A stretch of DNA of 64,000 nt from Bog-473 sp963791455 (lineage in GTDB: Bacteria; Actinomycetota; Acidimicrobiia; Acidimicrobiales; RAAP-2): contig CAWBSM010000002.1 of the NCBI GenBank assembly GCA_963791455.1, forward strand, positions 558,001 to 622,000, written 5' to 3'. The position numbers were made by a program, and so were the translations under genes. Below the pieces are notes generated by a model. That model had not been told where the DNA came from. It worked only from the letters and a program-made list of their open reading frames with translations, and did no database searches. This document shows positions 19,047-28,209 of the stretch, piece by piece. How positions within the stretch are numbered: the stretch's first letter is position 1; the number at the start of each line of letters is the position of its first letter.

Positions 19047-19451
19047 ATGACTGAAAAGCCGGAAGGGCCCGATATGCGCCTGGAACTCATACCGATCCCG
19101 GTCTCCGATGTCGATCGGGCCAAAGCGTTTTACGAGCAGGTCGGCTTCGGAAACCTGCACGACACCCAGGTCACCGACACCATGCGAGTCGTACAGCTGA
19201 CCCCGCCAGGGTCCAGCTGCGCCATCGTTTTCGGGACAGGAATGGGGCCAATTGCCGACATGGTCCCCGGATCCATCAAGGGTCTTCACCTTGTGGTCGA
19301 CGATATGGAGGCGACCCGGAATGCCATGACCGAGCGCGGCATCGAACTCAGCGATGTAGACGACATGGGCGGAGTCCTTTACTCGTATTTCACCGATCCG
19401 CATGGAAACATGTGGGCACTGCAGCAGTGGCCGCTCGATAACGAGCACTGA
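19047..19451 (+). CDS. VOC family protein (glyoxalase fold)
   Basis: A 134-residue protein starting at 19047 behind AAAAAAGGAGGAGTTG. It opens MRLELIPIPVSDVDRAKAFY after a short polar tail, contains GFGNLHDTQVTDTMRVVQLTPPG and SIKGLHLVVDDMEATRNAM, and ends FTDPHGNMWALQQW, a strongly conserved VOC ending. The fold binds a metal and catalyses isomerisation, epimerisation or ring cleavage, or acts as a drug-binding protein. It is followed after 115 bases by an SDR in the same direction. Confidence 0.88.
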   Translation: MTEKPEGPDMRLELIPIPVSDVDRAKAFYEQVGFGNLHDTQVTDTMRVVQLTPPGSSCAIVFGTGMGPIADMVPGSIKGLHLVVDDMEATRNAMTERGIELSDVDDMGGVLYSYFTDPHGNMWALQQWPLDNEH

Positions 19452-19566
19452 TCGGGCTCAGGCGAACCATGAATTGGGCCCCGTACGTCCGTGAGAGGTG
19501 GCGTGGTTCTGCCGACGCGGCGGGTCAGGCGGTCCCCCCGTTTTGGGCGAGGCGGACCTTCGTCGG

Positions 19567-20319
19567 ATGAGTCTCGAGGGCGGCGCGAGAGGGGTGCAGA
19601 CATGGACTGCAACTGACGGAAGGGTCGCGATCGTGACGGGCGCCTCACACGGCATTGGCGAGGCTCTTGTGATCGCCATGCGTCGAGTGGGTTACTCGGT
19701 CGTGGCGACATCGCGCTCGATCAACCCGATCGAAGCTGACAACCTCTTGACAATCAGAGGAGATATCACCGAAGCGAAAACCGCTACACGGGTTGTGGAC
19801 CGAGCCGTGGCTCGGTTCGGGCGAATTGACAGTTTGGTGAATATGGCGGGGTTGCACATCGACAAGGCATTTATCGAATATTCGCAAGAAGACTTCGACG
19901 CGATCACTTCGGTGAACCTCGGCGGGTTCTTCCAGATAACCCAAGGCGTCATCCGCCAGATGCTCGATCAGAATCACGCTGGCCATATCGTGAACATCAC
20001 CACCAGTCTCGTCGATCACCCACGCAGTCAGACGCCCTCTTCCCTGACCTCGCTCACAAAAGGCGGCCTGGCTGCGGTGACCCGATCTCTCGCCATCGAG
20101 TACGCATCGCGGGGCATTCGGGTCAACGCGGTCGCTCCCGGCGTCATCAAGGACCCCCGGTATGACCTCGCGTCGTACGATGGGCTGGCCGAGCTCCATC
20201 CTCTAGGCCGACTCGGCGAGGCGACCGACGTGATTGATGCAATCCTGTATCTCGACCGGGCACCGTTCGTAACTGGCGAGATCGTTCACGTCGACGGCGG
20301 CCAAGCCGCCGGAGGTTGA
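19567..20319 (+). CDS. SDR family protein lacking the catalytic tyrosine
   Basis: A Rossmann short-chain dehydrogenase with TGASHGIGEA as cofactor motif, VNMAG instead of NNAG, VNITTSLVDHP (Ser present), RVNAVAPGVI and TGEIVHVDGGQ. In place of YxxxK it has TSLTK, so the catalytic Tyr is replaced while Lys remains. I recall related SDRs with an ASLTK motif, so this may be a whole subfamily rather than a point mutation. The product is 250 residues from ATG 19567; the frame is open to 19498 but the added residues look unlike an SDR. It may act on a different chemistry or only bind. Confidence 0.82.
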   Translation: MSLEGGARGVQTWTATDGRVAIVTGASHGIGEALVIAMRRVGYSVVATSRSINPIEADNLLTIRGDITEAKTATRVVDRAVARFGRIDSLVNMAGLHIDKAFIEYSQEDFDAITSVNLGGFFQITQGVIRQMLDQNHAGHIVNITTSLVDHPRSQTPSSLTSLTKGGLAAVTRSLAIEYASRGIRVNAVAPGVIKDPRYDLASYDGLAELHPLGRLGEATDVIDAILYLDRAPFVTGEIVHVDGGQAAGG

Positions 20320-20547
20320 CGCGGTCCTCGTTGCGCGGATTCCCGGACCCTCGCCTGATCGGCTGACGCGATCCCCAGTCCTCGGAGACCTTCGTGCCGT
20401 CGATCGTCGTGATCATGCTCATCCGACGTTCTGGTCTAGAAGAGAACGTCCTCCTGGCCAACCCAAGTGCGTTCACCGGGCCTCCGTGTGGGCGCCGCCA
20501 GGGCTGGGGGCATCCACGAGCACTTCTCGGTACAGCGAGCTATTCGC
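20320..20547. other. intergenic, nothing recognised
   Basis: The convergent gap between the SDR and the DinB-like gene. No hairpin followed by a T-run was obvious. Confidence 0.4.
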
Positions 20548-20967
20548 TCATCGTCTGCTGAGAATCCGCGTCACATCCCAGCGGTGGTGGTTGGCGTCGT
20601 GAACATTCGAGGCGAGGACATCGGAGAGTTCCATAGCCCCTCGTTCTGAGTGCAGCATGACGAGTCCAGTGGGGTCAGCCTCATCGACCGCGTTGAGCCA
20701 ATCCTCAACGGCCATGCGAAACGACCACGTCGCTCCTTGGAGGGCTACCTCGTTGTAATGCCTGGACTCGGCGAGCAGGTCTGGATCGTAGGGAACGACA
20801 TGCGGATCCGCACCGCGTGCGACGCCGATGAGCCGTTCGGCCCAGATCCGAGTGTTGTCACCCATGTGCGCAAGGTAACCAGAGACATTCCATCCGAGAT
20901 CCGGTAGACGCTCGGTGCCCGTTGCGCCTATGACGAGGTCGTCGATTGAATCGGGAATGCTGCGCAT
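20548..20967 (-). CDS. DinB-like / maleylpyruvate isomerase-type helical protein, probably frameshifted at the N-terminus
   Basis: A 139-residue four-helix protein with the metal-histidine pattern of the DinB/mycothiol-dependent superfamily: NVSGYLAHMGDN and VHDANHHRWDV. Its N-terminus (MRSIPDSIDDLV) seems to begin inside helix 1. Immediately upstream, in another frame, a GTG at 21017 encodes MDAASPEPQDELLRFL and hits a stop exactly at the junction. That is the expected missing helix start, so a one-base change at about 20967-20970 probably split the gene. Family members catalyse thiol-dependent reactions; the substrate is unknown. Confidence 0.7.
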   Translation of the reverse strand: MRSIPDSIDDLVIGATGTERLPDLGWNVSGYLAHMGDNTRIWAERLIGVARGADPHVVPYDPDLLAESRHYNEVALQGATWSFRMAVEDWLNAVDEADPTGLVMLHSERGAMELSDVLASNVHDANHHRWDVTRILSRR

Positions 20968-21305
20968 CAGAGAAATCGCAGTAGCTCGTCCTGCGGCTCA
21001 GGTGAAGCCGCATCCACGACACGGGTCGCCATAGAGCGGCGCACCCCACAGATCCACGCCAGAAGTATTCCACCCAGTGACGTGACATCGGGCACGGGCT
21101 CGATCAGGTGTCCCGTATTCCAAGATTCTCGGATCCCGGCGACGCGACCTGGTCCTCGGAGGCACGGGTTCAGCCTCAGGACGGCTCACAGTCAATTACT
21201 CCACAAGTGCAGGCAAACAAAACCCGTTCCGCGTAATGGGTACCCATAGCCCTTCGGCTGCAGGCGAGCCGCGCGAGATCTCCGCCCGAGAGATACTCGG
21301 TATCG
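20968..21305. other. intergenic; holds the likely out-of-frame start of the DinB-like gene
   Basis: Besides the 16-codon fragment starting at 21017 on the minus strand, nothing is recognisable here. Confidence 0.4.
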
Positions 21306-22052
21306 ATGTCGGACCTGTGGACAGAGGCGAATCGGGCGTCCCGGCGATTCGGTGAGCAAGCATCCGACTACGACCGTTATCGACCTCGGTACCCAGAGAG
21401 TTTGTTCGACGACATCGTCACGATCGCAGGAGTTGGACCTGGGGCGACGGTGATAGAAATCGGAGCTGGGACCGGAATCGCAACCGAGCCACTCGTCGAG
21501 CGTGGCCTCGCGGTGACCGCCATCGAACCCTCCGCCGAGATGGCCACACTTGCGAAGGTCAAGCTGGCTGATCGGGCCCAGATCTTGATAGACCGGTTTG
21601 AAGACTGTCATACACCATGCCCTGTGCAGTTGGTTGCCTCCTTCAACGCCTGGCACTGGGTGGATCCGACCGTGGCTGTCGATCGTGTGGCTGAGCTGAT
21701 CGAATCGAACGGGTTTCTCGCCCTCATATGGACTGAGGTCGTCTCCTGGGGCCAGGAGCCGTTCGAGGACCTGGTCGCTGAGATCTTGGGCGACCCATGG
21801 GCACAACGTCTCGACCATGTCGACGGTTCACTGCAACCGGTCCGGGATGATGTCCGCTTCGACGATTTTCAGGTACGCCACCACATTTTTGAACGCAGCC
21901 TCGATGCCGCAACCTTCGTGGCAGTGACTAAGACGTATGGCGGCCACCGTACGGCTGAGCAGTACGAGGCCCTCGCGAAGGTAATTGAGGATGACTTCGG
22001 CACAATCACGAAGGTGGAGGACGCCGTCCTCTATATGTCGAGGCGTCACTAG
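21306..22052 (+). CDS. class I SAM-dependent methyltransferase
   Basis: The 248-residue protein begins ANRASRRFGEQASDYDRYRPRYP-like, the conserved entry of a widespread methyltransferase family. SAM motif I is VIEIGAGTGIATEPL. AIEPSAEM ends the second strand, and SFNAWHWVDP is the usual motif IV of this group. It is soluble and complete. It is followed downstream by a small DUF1707-like gene, with no obvious operon partner. The methyl acceptor is unknown. Confidence 0.9.
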   Translation: MSDLWTEANRASRRFGEQASDYDRYRPRYPESLFDDIVTIAGVGPGATVIEIGAGTGIATEPLVERGLAVTAIEPSAEMATLAKVKLADRAQILIDRFEDCHTPCPVQLVASFNAWHWVDPTVAVDRVAELIESNGFLALIWTEVVSWGQEPFEDLVAEILGDPWAQRLDHVDGSLQPVRDDVRFDDFQVRHHIFERSLDAATFVAVTKTYGGHRTAEQYEALAKVIEDDFGTITKVEDAVLYMSRRH

Positions 22053-22137
22053 CCATTGCCCCAGCCGGCCCGGGTTGTGGTCGGTTTACAGCGGCCTGGA
22101 TCAGACCTTGCAGATTCTGGACGTATGCTCTCTTGCG

Positions 22138-22368
22138 GTGGATGATGTCGAACCCCAAGCGGGTCATCCGTTATCCGTGAGAGGTCGTCTCCGCGTCGGA
22201 GACCGAGGCAAGCAACTCGCGGCCGGGCTTCTTCAGCGAGCGTTTGCAAAAGGCCAGCTGTCGAAGGATGAGTTGGACAAGCGCCTGTCCGTTGTACTAG
22301 GAGCCCGCGTACGCGACGACCTCAGGCCTGCGCTCGAAGACCTCGAGGAATACAACTGGTACGAATAA
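22138..22368 (+). CDS. small DUF1707/SHOCT-like domain protein
   Basis: The conserved part reads LRVGDRGKQLAAGLLQRAF, GQLSKDELDKRLSVVLGA and DDLRPALEDL, the layout of the short helical DUF1707 domain found at the N-terminus of many actinobacterial membrane proteins. Here it is followed only by EEYNWYE and a stop, with no membrane segment. I place the start at the in-frame GTG 22138 (76 residues); the frame is open upstream to 21985 but overlaps the methyltransferase. Function unknown. Confidence 0.55.
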   Translation: MDDVEPQAGHPLSVRGRLRVGDRGKQLAAGLLQRAFAKGQLSKDELDKRLSVVLGARVRDDLRPALEDLEEYNWYE

Positions 22369-22520
22369 ACCCACGAATGTGGGCCTACTGGCTCGATTGA
22401 CTACTCAAGTCCGGGTGGACTCACTGAAAGTCGTCTGTTCGCTGGTTGGTGGGCGCTAACCGAACGGGAGGCCTGCGCCAGTAATCCGAATCCAAGTTCC
22501 AACTGAGGGAGAGAGAGCAG

Positions 22521-22946
22521 ATGGCAAAGAACCATGCAAAGAAAGTGAAGGGCGGCACGAGCCCGCCAGGCGACGATTCGCTCGGCTTGCGGTGGCTCGA
22601 CGACGTGGCCGCCCACGACTTCGACGCCGCTCGGGCGTATCTGTCATTGAAATTCGATGAGAAACAGGCGGCGACTGCAATCGGACGCCTTCGCAAGGCC
22701 GTGGTCACTCGTCGCCGGGCCAACGACATCTTGCGCGCCTGCAGTCTGGTGGCGTTGCCTTTGGACGACCCTGGTGTCCGCCGTGACCTGCTCAATGCCG
22801 TTTCTGGCAAACGCCTAAGTCCCGTGCTCGTTGTCGCCGCGGGTCAAGGCGGCGACATCGCCGATGGGTACCACCGGGTCTCCTTGGCGTACCACCTCGA
22901 CCCCTTCGGTGACGTCCCGTTGCGCATCGGGGCTGCTCCCGCCTAA
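22521..22946 (+). CDS. conserved hypothetical protein with a ParB-like DGYHR motif
   Basis: The 141-residue product starts after GAGGGAGAGAGAGCAG with a Lys-rich tail, then a helical domain (WLDDVAAHDFDAARAYLSL). The C-terminal half reads LSPVLVVAAGQGGDIADGYHRVSLAYHL. The IADGYHR sequence is typical of a small actinobacterial family with ParB-nuclease-like features, in which this loop resembles the ParB DGHHR motif. There is no DNA-binding helix-turn-helix, and no parA neighbour, so a partition role is unlikely. Confidence 0.7.
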   Translation: MAKNHAKKVKGGTSPPGDDSLGLRWLDDVAAHDFDAARAYLSLKFDEKQAATAIGRLRKAVVTRRRANDILRACSLVALPLDDPGVRRDLLNAVSGKRLSPVLVVAAGQGGDIADGYHRVSLAYHLDPFGDVPLRIGAAPA

Positions 22947-23301
22947 TCCTCGCGCCGGCGACATCGTTCACTCAGTACCCGGCTTCATCGTAGACGGAAC
23001 TTTCCCCGACACCCTGGAAATTCAAAGGCCGGACTATGCGCCGGATCGCCGACTACTCGGCACCCCCCAGGATCCCTCCGCCAAAGCTCCCCGCCTCCCG
23101 CGACCCGCTCTCATTCCGCGGCTGACCTCAGCTACCCGGATCTCGCAGCTGCACCCGTTAGGCCATACGGTCGGAACGGTCGGTCGCCCGGTCCCGAATG
23201 GCCAGGGCTCTCATGGAACAGCCGTGGTTTGGGGGCACTTGGCGAAAATAGGAGTGCGTTCGCTTTCCAGAATTGCCAGACCCAATCGAGGCAAGAAGCG
23301 A
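22947..23301. other. intergenic stretch without a recognisable gene
   Basis: 355 bases of C-rich sequence between convergent genes. No family is recognisable in any frame. Confidence 0.4.
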
Positions 23302-23934
23302 TCAGCCGCCAATCAATGACCTCGCCTCGGCGGGGCCGACGACGAGATCGTGAAGGTCGCCGTCGACCACAAGCCGATCCGACTGATCGATCCCGCCGAC
23401 CTTCACCGGCTCGAACCCCGCCGTTCGGATCAACCGCTCAACTTCGTCTCCGGCACGATCTTGGTCCGTCGCGTAGAAGAGGACCGCCGGCTCAGGTGAC
23501 CGGTTGCTAGTGGACCGCAAGACATCGGCCGACAGCGTTCCGAACGCCATCGCCAAGCTCACCCCCGCCGGCAACCACCCAGCCACAACCTCGCCAGAAG
23601 GCTGGCCCTTCGGCAGGAGACGCAAAAGCTTACCGCGAGCGTCCACGCCGAACGGGTTGCTCGGAACAACCACGACCTTGTGGGTTAGCGGGTCGGCGAT
23701 CTCGTCTATGACGCTCTTAAGCACCGAAAACCGCAGCGCGAGGACGACCGCATCGGCGTCCCGCAGCGCGTCGCGATTGTCGGCGGCGGCGACGGCAGCT
23801 CGGTCGATCTCCGCAGCCAGCGTTCGTGCCGACGCGGTATCGGCGCTCGAGAGCCGCAGGGCCTCGCCGCCCGAGGCAAGCTCGCGGGCGATGACCGATC
23901 CGATCCCTCCAGTGCCGATGATCGCGGTGGTCAT
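23302..23934 (-). CDS. NADP-dependent F420 oxidoreductase-like protein
   Basis: A 210-residue Rossmann protein beginning MTTAIIGTGGIGSVIARELASGG, followed by LADADAVV-like DADAVVLALRF and VVVVPSNPFG. This is the arrangement of the 'NADP oxidoreductase, coenzyme F420-dependent' family. True Fno enzymes move hydride between NADPH and F420; many paralogues in actinobacteria have lost F420 binding and act on other substrates. The C-terminus (GDLHDLVVGPAEARSLI) fits. The upstream sequence on the minus strand ends CGAGGAGGTTTCGGTC before the ATG, a fair ribosome-binding site. Confidence 0.82.
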   Translation of the reverse strand: MTTAIIGTGGIGSVIARELASGGEALRLSSADTASARTLAAEIDRAAVAAADNRDALRDADAVVLALRFSVLKSVIDEIADPLTHKVVVVPSNPFGVDARGKLLRLLPKGQPSGEVVAGWLPAGVSLAMAFGTLSADVLRSTSNRSPEPAVLFYATDQDRAGDEVERLIRTAGFEPVKVGGIDQSDRLVVDGDLHDLVVGPAEARSLIGG

Positions 23935-24196
23935 GACCGAAACCTCCTCGGTGCCACGGTATCAAGACGACTGGCCCGAAGCTTCGCCGGCCCGAGCGAT
24001 CATTCAGCTGCGAGGCAATCGGCCTGAGTCACATCGGCCCTGTCACCGCCTTTCTCTGTTGAGGTCGTTTGCCATGGCCCAGCCAATCCGACGAATAGAT
24101 GGAGCAAGGGATGGACAACCGCCGCCGCGCGCCTCTACGTTGTTTGGGTCGAGTGGTGAAGTTCGACCAAGGTCTGCACTGTCTCGGTGGCACAGA

Positions 24197-24862
24197 ATGG
24201 AACGGGCCCCGGAGCGCCAATGCGTCGAAGGGAACACTGAGTTGCGAAAAGACATCGTTGTTGGGGCCAATTTCCCGGATTACCGACTCGAGGACCAAGC
24301 AGGGGTCTTGCGGCGGCTCTCTGAACTCCAGGGCGGCAACCCGATGGTGCTGCATCTGTCCCGAGGATCGTACGATCCCAAAGAACATCGCTTTCTCAGG
24401 AACCTGGTCGAAAGTTACCCAGAGTTCCGCGTTGCGTACACGCGGCTAGTCGTTATCTGCACCGACAACCCTCTCAACCTCAACGAGTTCCGCGACTCCC
24501 TGGGCGCCCCGTGGCCCTTCCTGGCGGACCCGGAGAGAATCGTCCAACAGGACCTCGACATCGAGGAGTTCACGGATCCCCATAATCCCATGATTCCTCA
24601 CACCTTTATCTTGGAGCCGGGACTTCGGATCTTTCGCATCTACAACGGCTACTGGTATTGGGGCCGACCGACAACGCACGAATTGCACATAGATCTGCGC
24701 GCACTACTCCAAAAGATCCGTCCGGACTTTGATTTGGGCGCCCCGGGGCTACGCGAGGCCTGGGATCGCGGGGACCGAGAGATGTTTCTTGTCGACACTC
24801 TTGATGAACCGATCCGATTCACCGAGGGCAACACCATCGGGATCAAGCGTGGCGGCCTCTAA
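24197..24862 (+). CDS. peroxiredoxin-like (AhpC/TSA-fold) protein without the peroxidatic cysteine
   Basis: The conserved region starts LRKDIVVGANFPDYRLED, the typical opening of an AhpC-like thioredoxin-fold group, and continues VLHLSRGSYDPKEHRFL, TRLVVICTDN, PWPFLADPERIVQQDLDI and IYNGYWYWGRPT. In relatives that I recall, the loop after the first strand reads RGHYCPKEH, with the peroxidatic Cys. Here the cysteine is aspartate (GSYDPKEH) and no other cysteine lies nearby. The protein may thus have lost peroxidase activity or have another role. I use ATG 24197 (221 residues); a TTG at 24242 with a GAAGGGA site 8 bases upstream would begin closer to the family consensus. Confidence 0.8.
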   Translation: MERAPERQCVEGNTELRKDIVVGANFPDYRLEDQAGVLRRLSELQGGNPMVLHLSRGSYDPKEHRFLRNLVESYPEFRVAYTRLVVICTDNPLNLNEFRDSLGAPWPFLADPERIVQQDLDIEEFTDPHNPMIPHTFILEPGLRIFRIYNGYWYWGRPTTHELHIDLRALLQKIRPDFDLGAPGLREAWDRGDREMFLVDTLDEPIRFTEGNTIGIKRGGL

Positions 24863-24957
24863 CTGTCCTGCCGAATGAGGCGGAATCGCCGATTATCACC
24901 ACATCGCAACAAGACCCCGTCCTAAGGCGGGCAGAATTCCCACCAGAGGAGGTACAC

Positions 24958-25413
24958 ATGGCCGAGCACGCAGCACCCCCAGAAAGAATTGTCCTAGCCC
25001 ACTTCATCGTCTCGGACGATGTCGAGCGCTCTGTGCGCTTCTATACCGAGGTGCTCGGGGGCAGGGTGGTCTTCTCCCCAGAGCCCACCTACGTGGAACT
25101 CGCCAACAGTTGGATCATCATCAACGTTGGCGGAGGCCCGACCGACGACAAGCCTGCGGTCACCCTGGAAGCGCCGCGCGACCTCGACCGGGTGAGTAGC
25201 TTCCTCAACATCCGGGTCGCAGACATCCACGCCGTATACGCAGAATGGACCGCCCGCGGTGCTCATTTCCTAACACCACCGAAACAGCACCAGTACGAGA
25301 TCCGTTGCTACATCCGGGATCCTGACGGTCATCTGATCGAGGTGGGACAGACCACCGACACGAGCGGGGACTGGTCGCCCACACACTGGCCATCAAGCTC
25401 GCCCCGCGGGTAG
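24958..25413 (+). CDS. VOC family (glyoxalase-like) protein
   Basis: A 151-residue protein beginning ERIVLAHFIVSDDVERSVRFYTEVLGG and containing FLNIRVADIHAVYAEW and IRDPDGHLIEVGQT, all strongly conserved in the glyoxalase fold. The His/Glu metal ligands appear as AHF and LIEVG. The start follows AGAGGAGGTACAC. It lies 95 bases after the peroxiredoxin-like gene in the same direction, so both may be on one transcript. Confidence 0.9.
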   Translation: MAEHAAPPERIVLAHFIVSDDVERSVRFYTEVLGGRVVFSPEPTYVELANSWIIINVGGGPTDDKPAVTLEAPRDLDRVSSFLNIRVADIHAVYAEWTARGAHFLTPPKQHQYEIRCYIRDPDGHLIEVGQTTDTSGDWSPTHWPSSSPRG

Positions 25414-25622
25414 CCGGAAGGGCATGAGCAGGCTGGCTTTGTTCATCAACGGCACTCCCTCGGCCCGGAGCGGTTCTCACGCATGGGCTTCCGAGCTCTC
25501 CGCTGCGTTCATCTCGAAACCTTTCAGAGGGTTGAAGGCACGCCATGCCCAGAATCCGAGAGGGGAGCTACGGCGCCGTGGTGTGCTGCGATCTACCAAT
25601 GTTCAGATTGCTCGGCCCCAGC

Positions 25623-26652
25623 CTACGGAAGTGCTCCAACGGAAGCCCTAGCTAGATAGACGGGTGGTTCTGGTGGCTCTTCATGGTCCGGTGCGTTTCC
25701 CAAGGAGGTAAGGAGATCGTGAGTCGCCCACCGCGCCTCGGCGTAGCGGTCGAATCGAATCACCGCGATCGCTGGACGGTAGGCCTGAGCCCACTCCGAG
25801 TCTCCGAAAGTTACGAAGGACAAATCGTCCGGGATTGCCAACTGCATAAGAGAAAGGGTCCCCAAGATCTGGGGGGTAAGCCGGTGAGAGGCACAAATCA
25901 AAGCGTGCACAGACCCCTCGCCCCTGAGCCACGGCTCAAGTTGTCCCGCAGTTCGAGCGGCGGAGAGCTCTTCCGGGATAGTGCAACGGGCGACCTCGAT
26001 GTCATGACGCGCCGCGGCGAATGACAGGGACCGAAAACGGCGTTGAGTCCGCGGAAGTCCGGGGCGGTGGTCAACCACAGAGGCGCGTGAGACAAAGAGG
26101 ATACGTTGATGCCCGTGACGAGCCAGATCCTCCACCAGATCGGCGATGGCGCCGTCCTCGCTCTCTTCTTCGTTTTCGACTGATGCTGGGCTGTGGATGA
26201 CTGCGGTATCGGATTCCAATCTCGCGAGGGCCCTCGGATCCTGCAAGGGTCCCGCCACGAGGACGCCCGCTACCCGCTGGCTCTGGAACAGTTCAATTTG
26301 GCGCTGCTCGCAGGCGCGGTTGCGTTGGCCGTCTCCTATCATGACGGCGTAGCCACAAGTTTGGGCTACGTGCTGGACGCCGCGGATAAACGACAGCGAT
26401 ACCGGGTTGGTGAGATCGGGCACTAGAACCGCGATCGTCGTGCTCCTTCGGCGGCGCAATCCCCTTGCCATCGCGTCGGGCTGATAGTTGAGTCGCTCAG
26501 CGGCCTGCGAAACGCGCTCGGCGCGAAAGGTCGCTCGCGTATCCGGTGTTGCTCAGGACCCTTGAGGCCGTGGCCGTGCTCACGCCCGCCTCTACGGCCA
26601 CCTGCTGGATGCCGACCCGTTTCCGGGCCCGGTTTGGGGATGTTCGAGCCAT
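25623..26652 (-). pseudogene. LacI family transcriptional regulator, frameshifted within the DNA-binding domain
   Basis: From ATG 26652 the frame encodes a LacI helix-turn-helix (VGIQQVAVEAGVSTATASRVLSNTGYAS), then stops. The next frame supplies AERVSQAAERLNYQPDAMA, the normal continuation, and the periplasmic-binding-like effector domain (TTIAVLVPDLTNPVSLSFIRGV, ending at 25623). Removing one C near 26530 (CGCC to CGC) restores SRERVSQAAERLNYQ exactly. It is therefore a complete regulator broken by a single base. It diverges from the DUF3089 hydrolase, and a perfect LacI-type operator lies between them. The late domain is unusual in its Arg-rich region after FVSRASVVDHRP. Confidence 0.82.
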
Positions 26653-26669
26653 GTTCTCCGGATTGATTA

Positions 26670-26683
26670 TGGAAACGATTACA
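26670..26683. promoter_or_regulatory. LacI-family operator
   Basis: TGGAAACGATTACA fits the LacI/GalR family consensus TGNAANCGNTTNCA at every fixed position, with the central CG. It sits 17 bases upstream of the lacI-type start (26652) and 46 bases before the ATG of the hydrolase, as expected for a regulator that controls itself and its divergent neighbour. Confidence 0.75.
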
Positions 26684-26729
26684 CATAGCCTAGACGGTGC
26701 AGGTCTGAAGCCCGTTCGAGGAGGCAGGC

Positions 26730-27917
26730 ATGGCACCAGGAGTCAAGAGCCGACGCTCGCGCAGGAAACGAACTGCGCCTCGGGCGGTGACGGCCGGCGT
26801 GGCCGCGCTCGCCGGACTGGCGCTCGCCGCGTCCTCTGGCAGCGATACGCCCGGCTCGGCTTCCGTGCGTCCGAGCGCCAACGCCTCGGACAACACCGTG
26901 TGGCTGTGCAGGCCGGGAGGGGCCAACGATCCGTGTGCCGGCGATCTCTCGGTCACTTCGGTGAGCGCCAACGGCGCTGCATCATCGGAGCCCAACAGGC
27001 AAGCTTCGGATTCGAAGTTCGACTGCTTCTACGTGTACCCGACCTCGTCCCCACAAAAGACGGCTAATGCGAATCTGAAGATTCAGCCAGAAGAGGTCGA
27101 TGCGGCCCTTTCACAGGCGGCGCAGTTCTCCCAGGTGTGCGATATGTGGGCCCCGATGTACCGACAGCGCACTCAGGCAGACCTCCTGAAGGGCCTAGGT
27201 GGCGATCCCGCTGCTGATCAGGTGGCCTATGAGAGTCTCCTGGCGGGTTGGAAGGACTATCTGGCCCACGACAACCATGGCCGGCCAATCATTTTCATCG
27301 GGCACTCCCAAGGCGCGGCCATGCTCATCCGCCTTCTGCACAACGTGATCGATCCGAGCGCCCAGCTAAGGCACCTCATGGTGTCCGCCATCATTCTCGG
27401 CGGCAATGTGCAGGTACCTACCGGCGAGAAGGTGGGAGGTAGCTTCAGCCACATCCCGACCTGTACCTCGGCCACGCAGGTGGGTTGTGTCATCGCGTAC
27501 TCGAGTTTCGGATCGGAACCACCCGCCGACTCCCTGTTCGGGCGCCCCGGGCAAGGCGTGAGCTTGCAGTCGCAACAGAACACCTCGCAGGGCCAACAGG
27601 TGGCGTGCGTGAACCCGATCGGTTTCTCCACTGGCGCGGCACAACTCTCGCCGATCTTCCGGTCCGCGACGTCACCGACCCCGGGAGTCAAGATCACCAC
27701 GCCGTTCGTCGCCTTCCCGGGGTTGTACACGGCTCAGTGCGAGAGCCGCGATGGTGCGACGTGGCTTCAGGTCAACGCGACCAGGGAGGCCACCGACAGT
27801 CGGCCCACCGTGTCCGCCATCCTTGGGCCGACGTGGGGCCTGCACCTGGACGATGTCAACCTGGCTCTAGGGAATCTCGTCCACGACGTGTCGCTAGAGG
27901 AGAAGGCGTATCGCTAG
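26730..27917 (+). CDS. exported DUF3089 alpha/beta-hydrolase
   Basis: The protein (395 residues) starts with a basic region and a hydrophobic segment (AVTAGVAALAGLALAASSG) that fits a signal peptide or anchor. The mature part has NTVWLCRPG and FDCFYVYPTSS, then the nucleophile elbow IIFIGHSQGAAMLIRLL and a C-terminal His region near TWGLHLDDVNLALGNLV. This is the DUF3089 lysophospholipase-like group of actinobacteria. It probably hydrolyses an ester outside the membrane. It diverges from the LacI-type gene, with the operator at 26670-26683 in between, so it is probably repressed in the absence of a small inducer. Confidence 0.88.
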   Translation: MAPGVKSRRSRRKRTAPRAVTAGVAALAGLALAASSGSDTPGSASVRPSANASDNTVWLCRPGGANDPCAGDLSVTSVSANGAASSEPNRQASDSKFDCFYVYPTSSPQKTANANLKIQPEEVDAALSQAAQFSQVCDMWAPMYRQRTQADLLKGLGGDPAADQVAYESLLAGWKDYLAHDNHGRPIIFIGHSQGAAMLIRLLHNVIDPSAQLRHLMVSAIILGGNVQVPTGEKVGGSFSHIPTCTSATQVGCVIAYSSFGSEPPADSLFGRPGQGVSLQSQQNTSQGQQVACVNPIGFSTGAAQLSPIFRSATSPTPGVKITTPFVAFPGLYTAQCESRDGATWLQVNATREATDSRPTVSAILGPTWGLHLDDVNLALGNLVHDVSLEEKAYR

Positions 27918-28209
27918 CCCGTTCTTGATGCTCCGTCTCAGAATTCTTTTACCACGAGATCCAGTGCTGGTGGAGCCGCACTGATGTGCCCAGAACGCCG
28001 CCCACGGCCGGCGCTACCCGGAAACGGGACGAACTGACCAGGAGTGCAACGTGGGGAGAAGAAGGTGGGCAGGGTGCCACCCAAAGCAGCACCCTCGGCC
28101 ACCAATGCGACGAAGTGGGGTCCCAATCCAGAACCAGTTCAGGCTCAGGTCGTCGGGCATGCCCGACCGGCCTCGTGGCCATTGGTCACAGTTAGAAGCC
28201 CTGTGCCTG
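27918..28209. other. intergenic, convergent gap
   Basis: 292 bases between the DUF3089 gene and the leftward SnoaL-like gene, without recognisable coding or RNA content. Confidence 0.4.

Noticed and set aside
23504..24196. Upstream extension of the peroxiredoxin-like frame
   Set aside because: Runs antisense through the F420/NADP oxidoreductase gene; no thioredoxin-fold sequence before about 24240.
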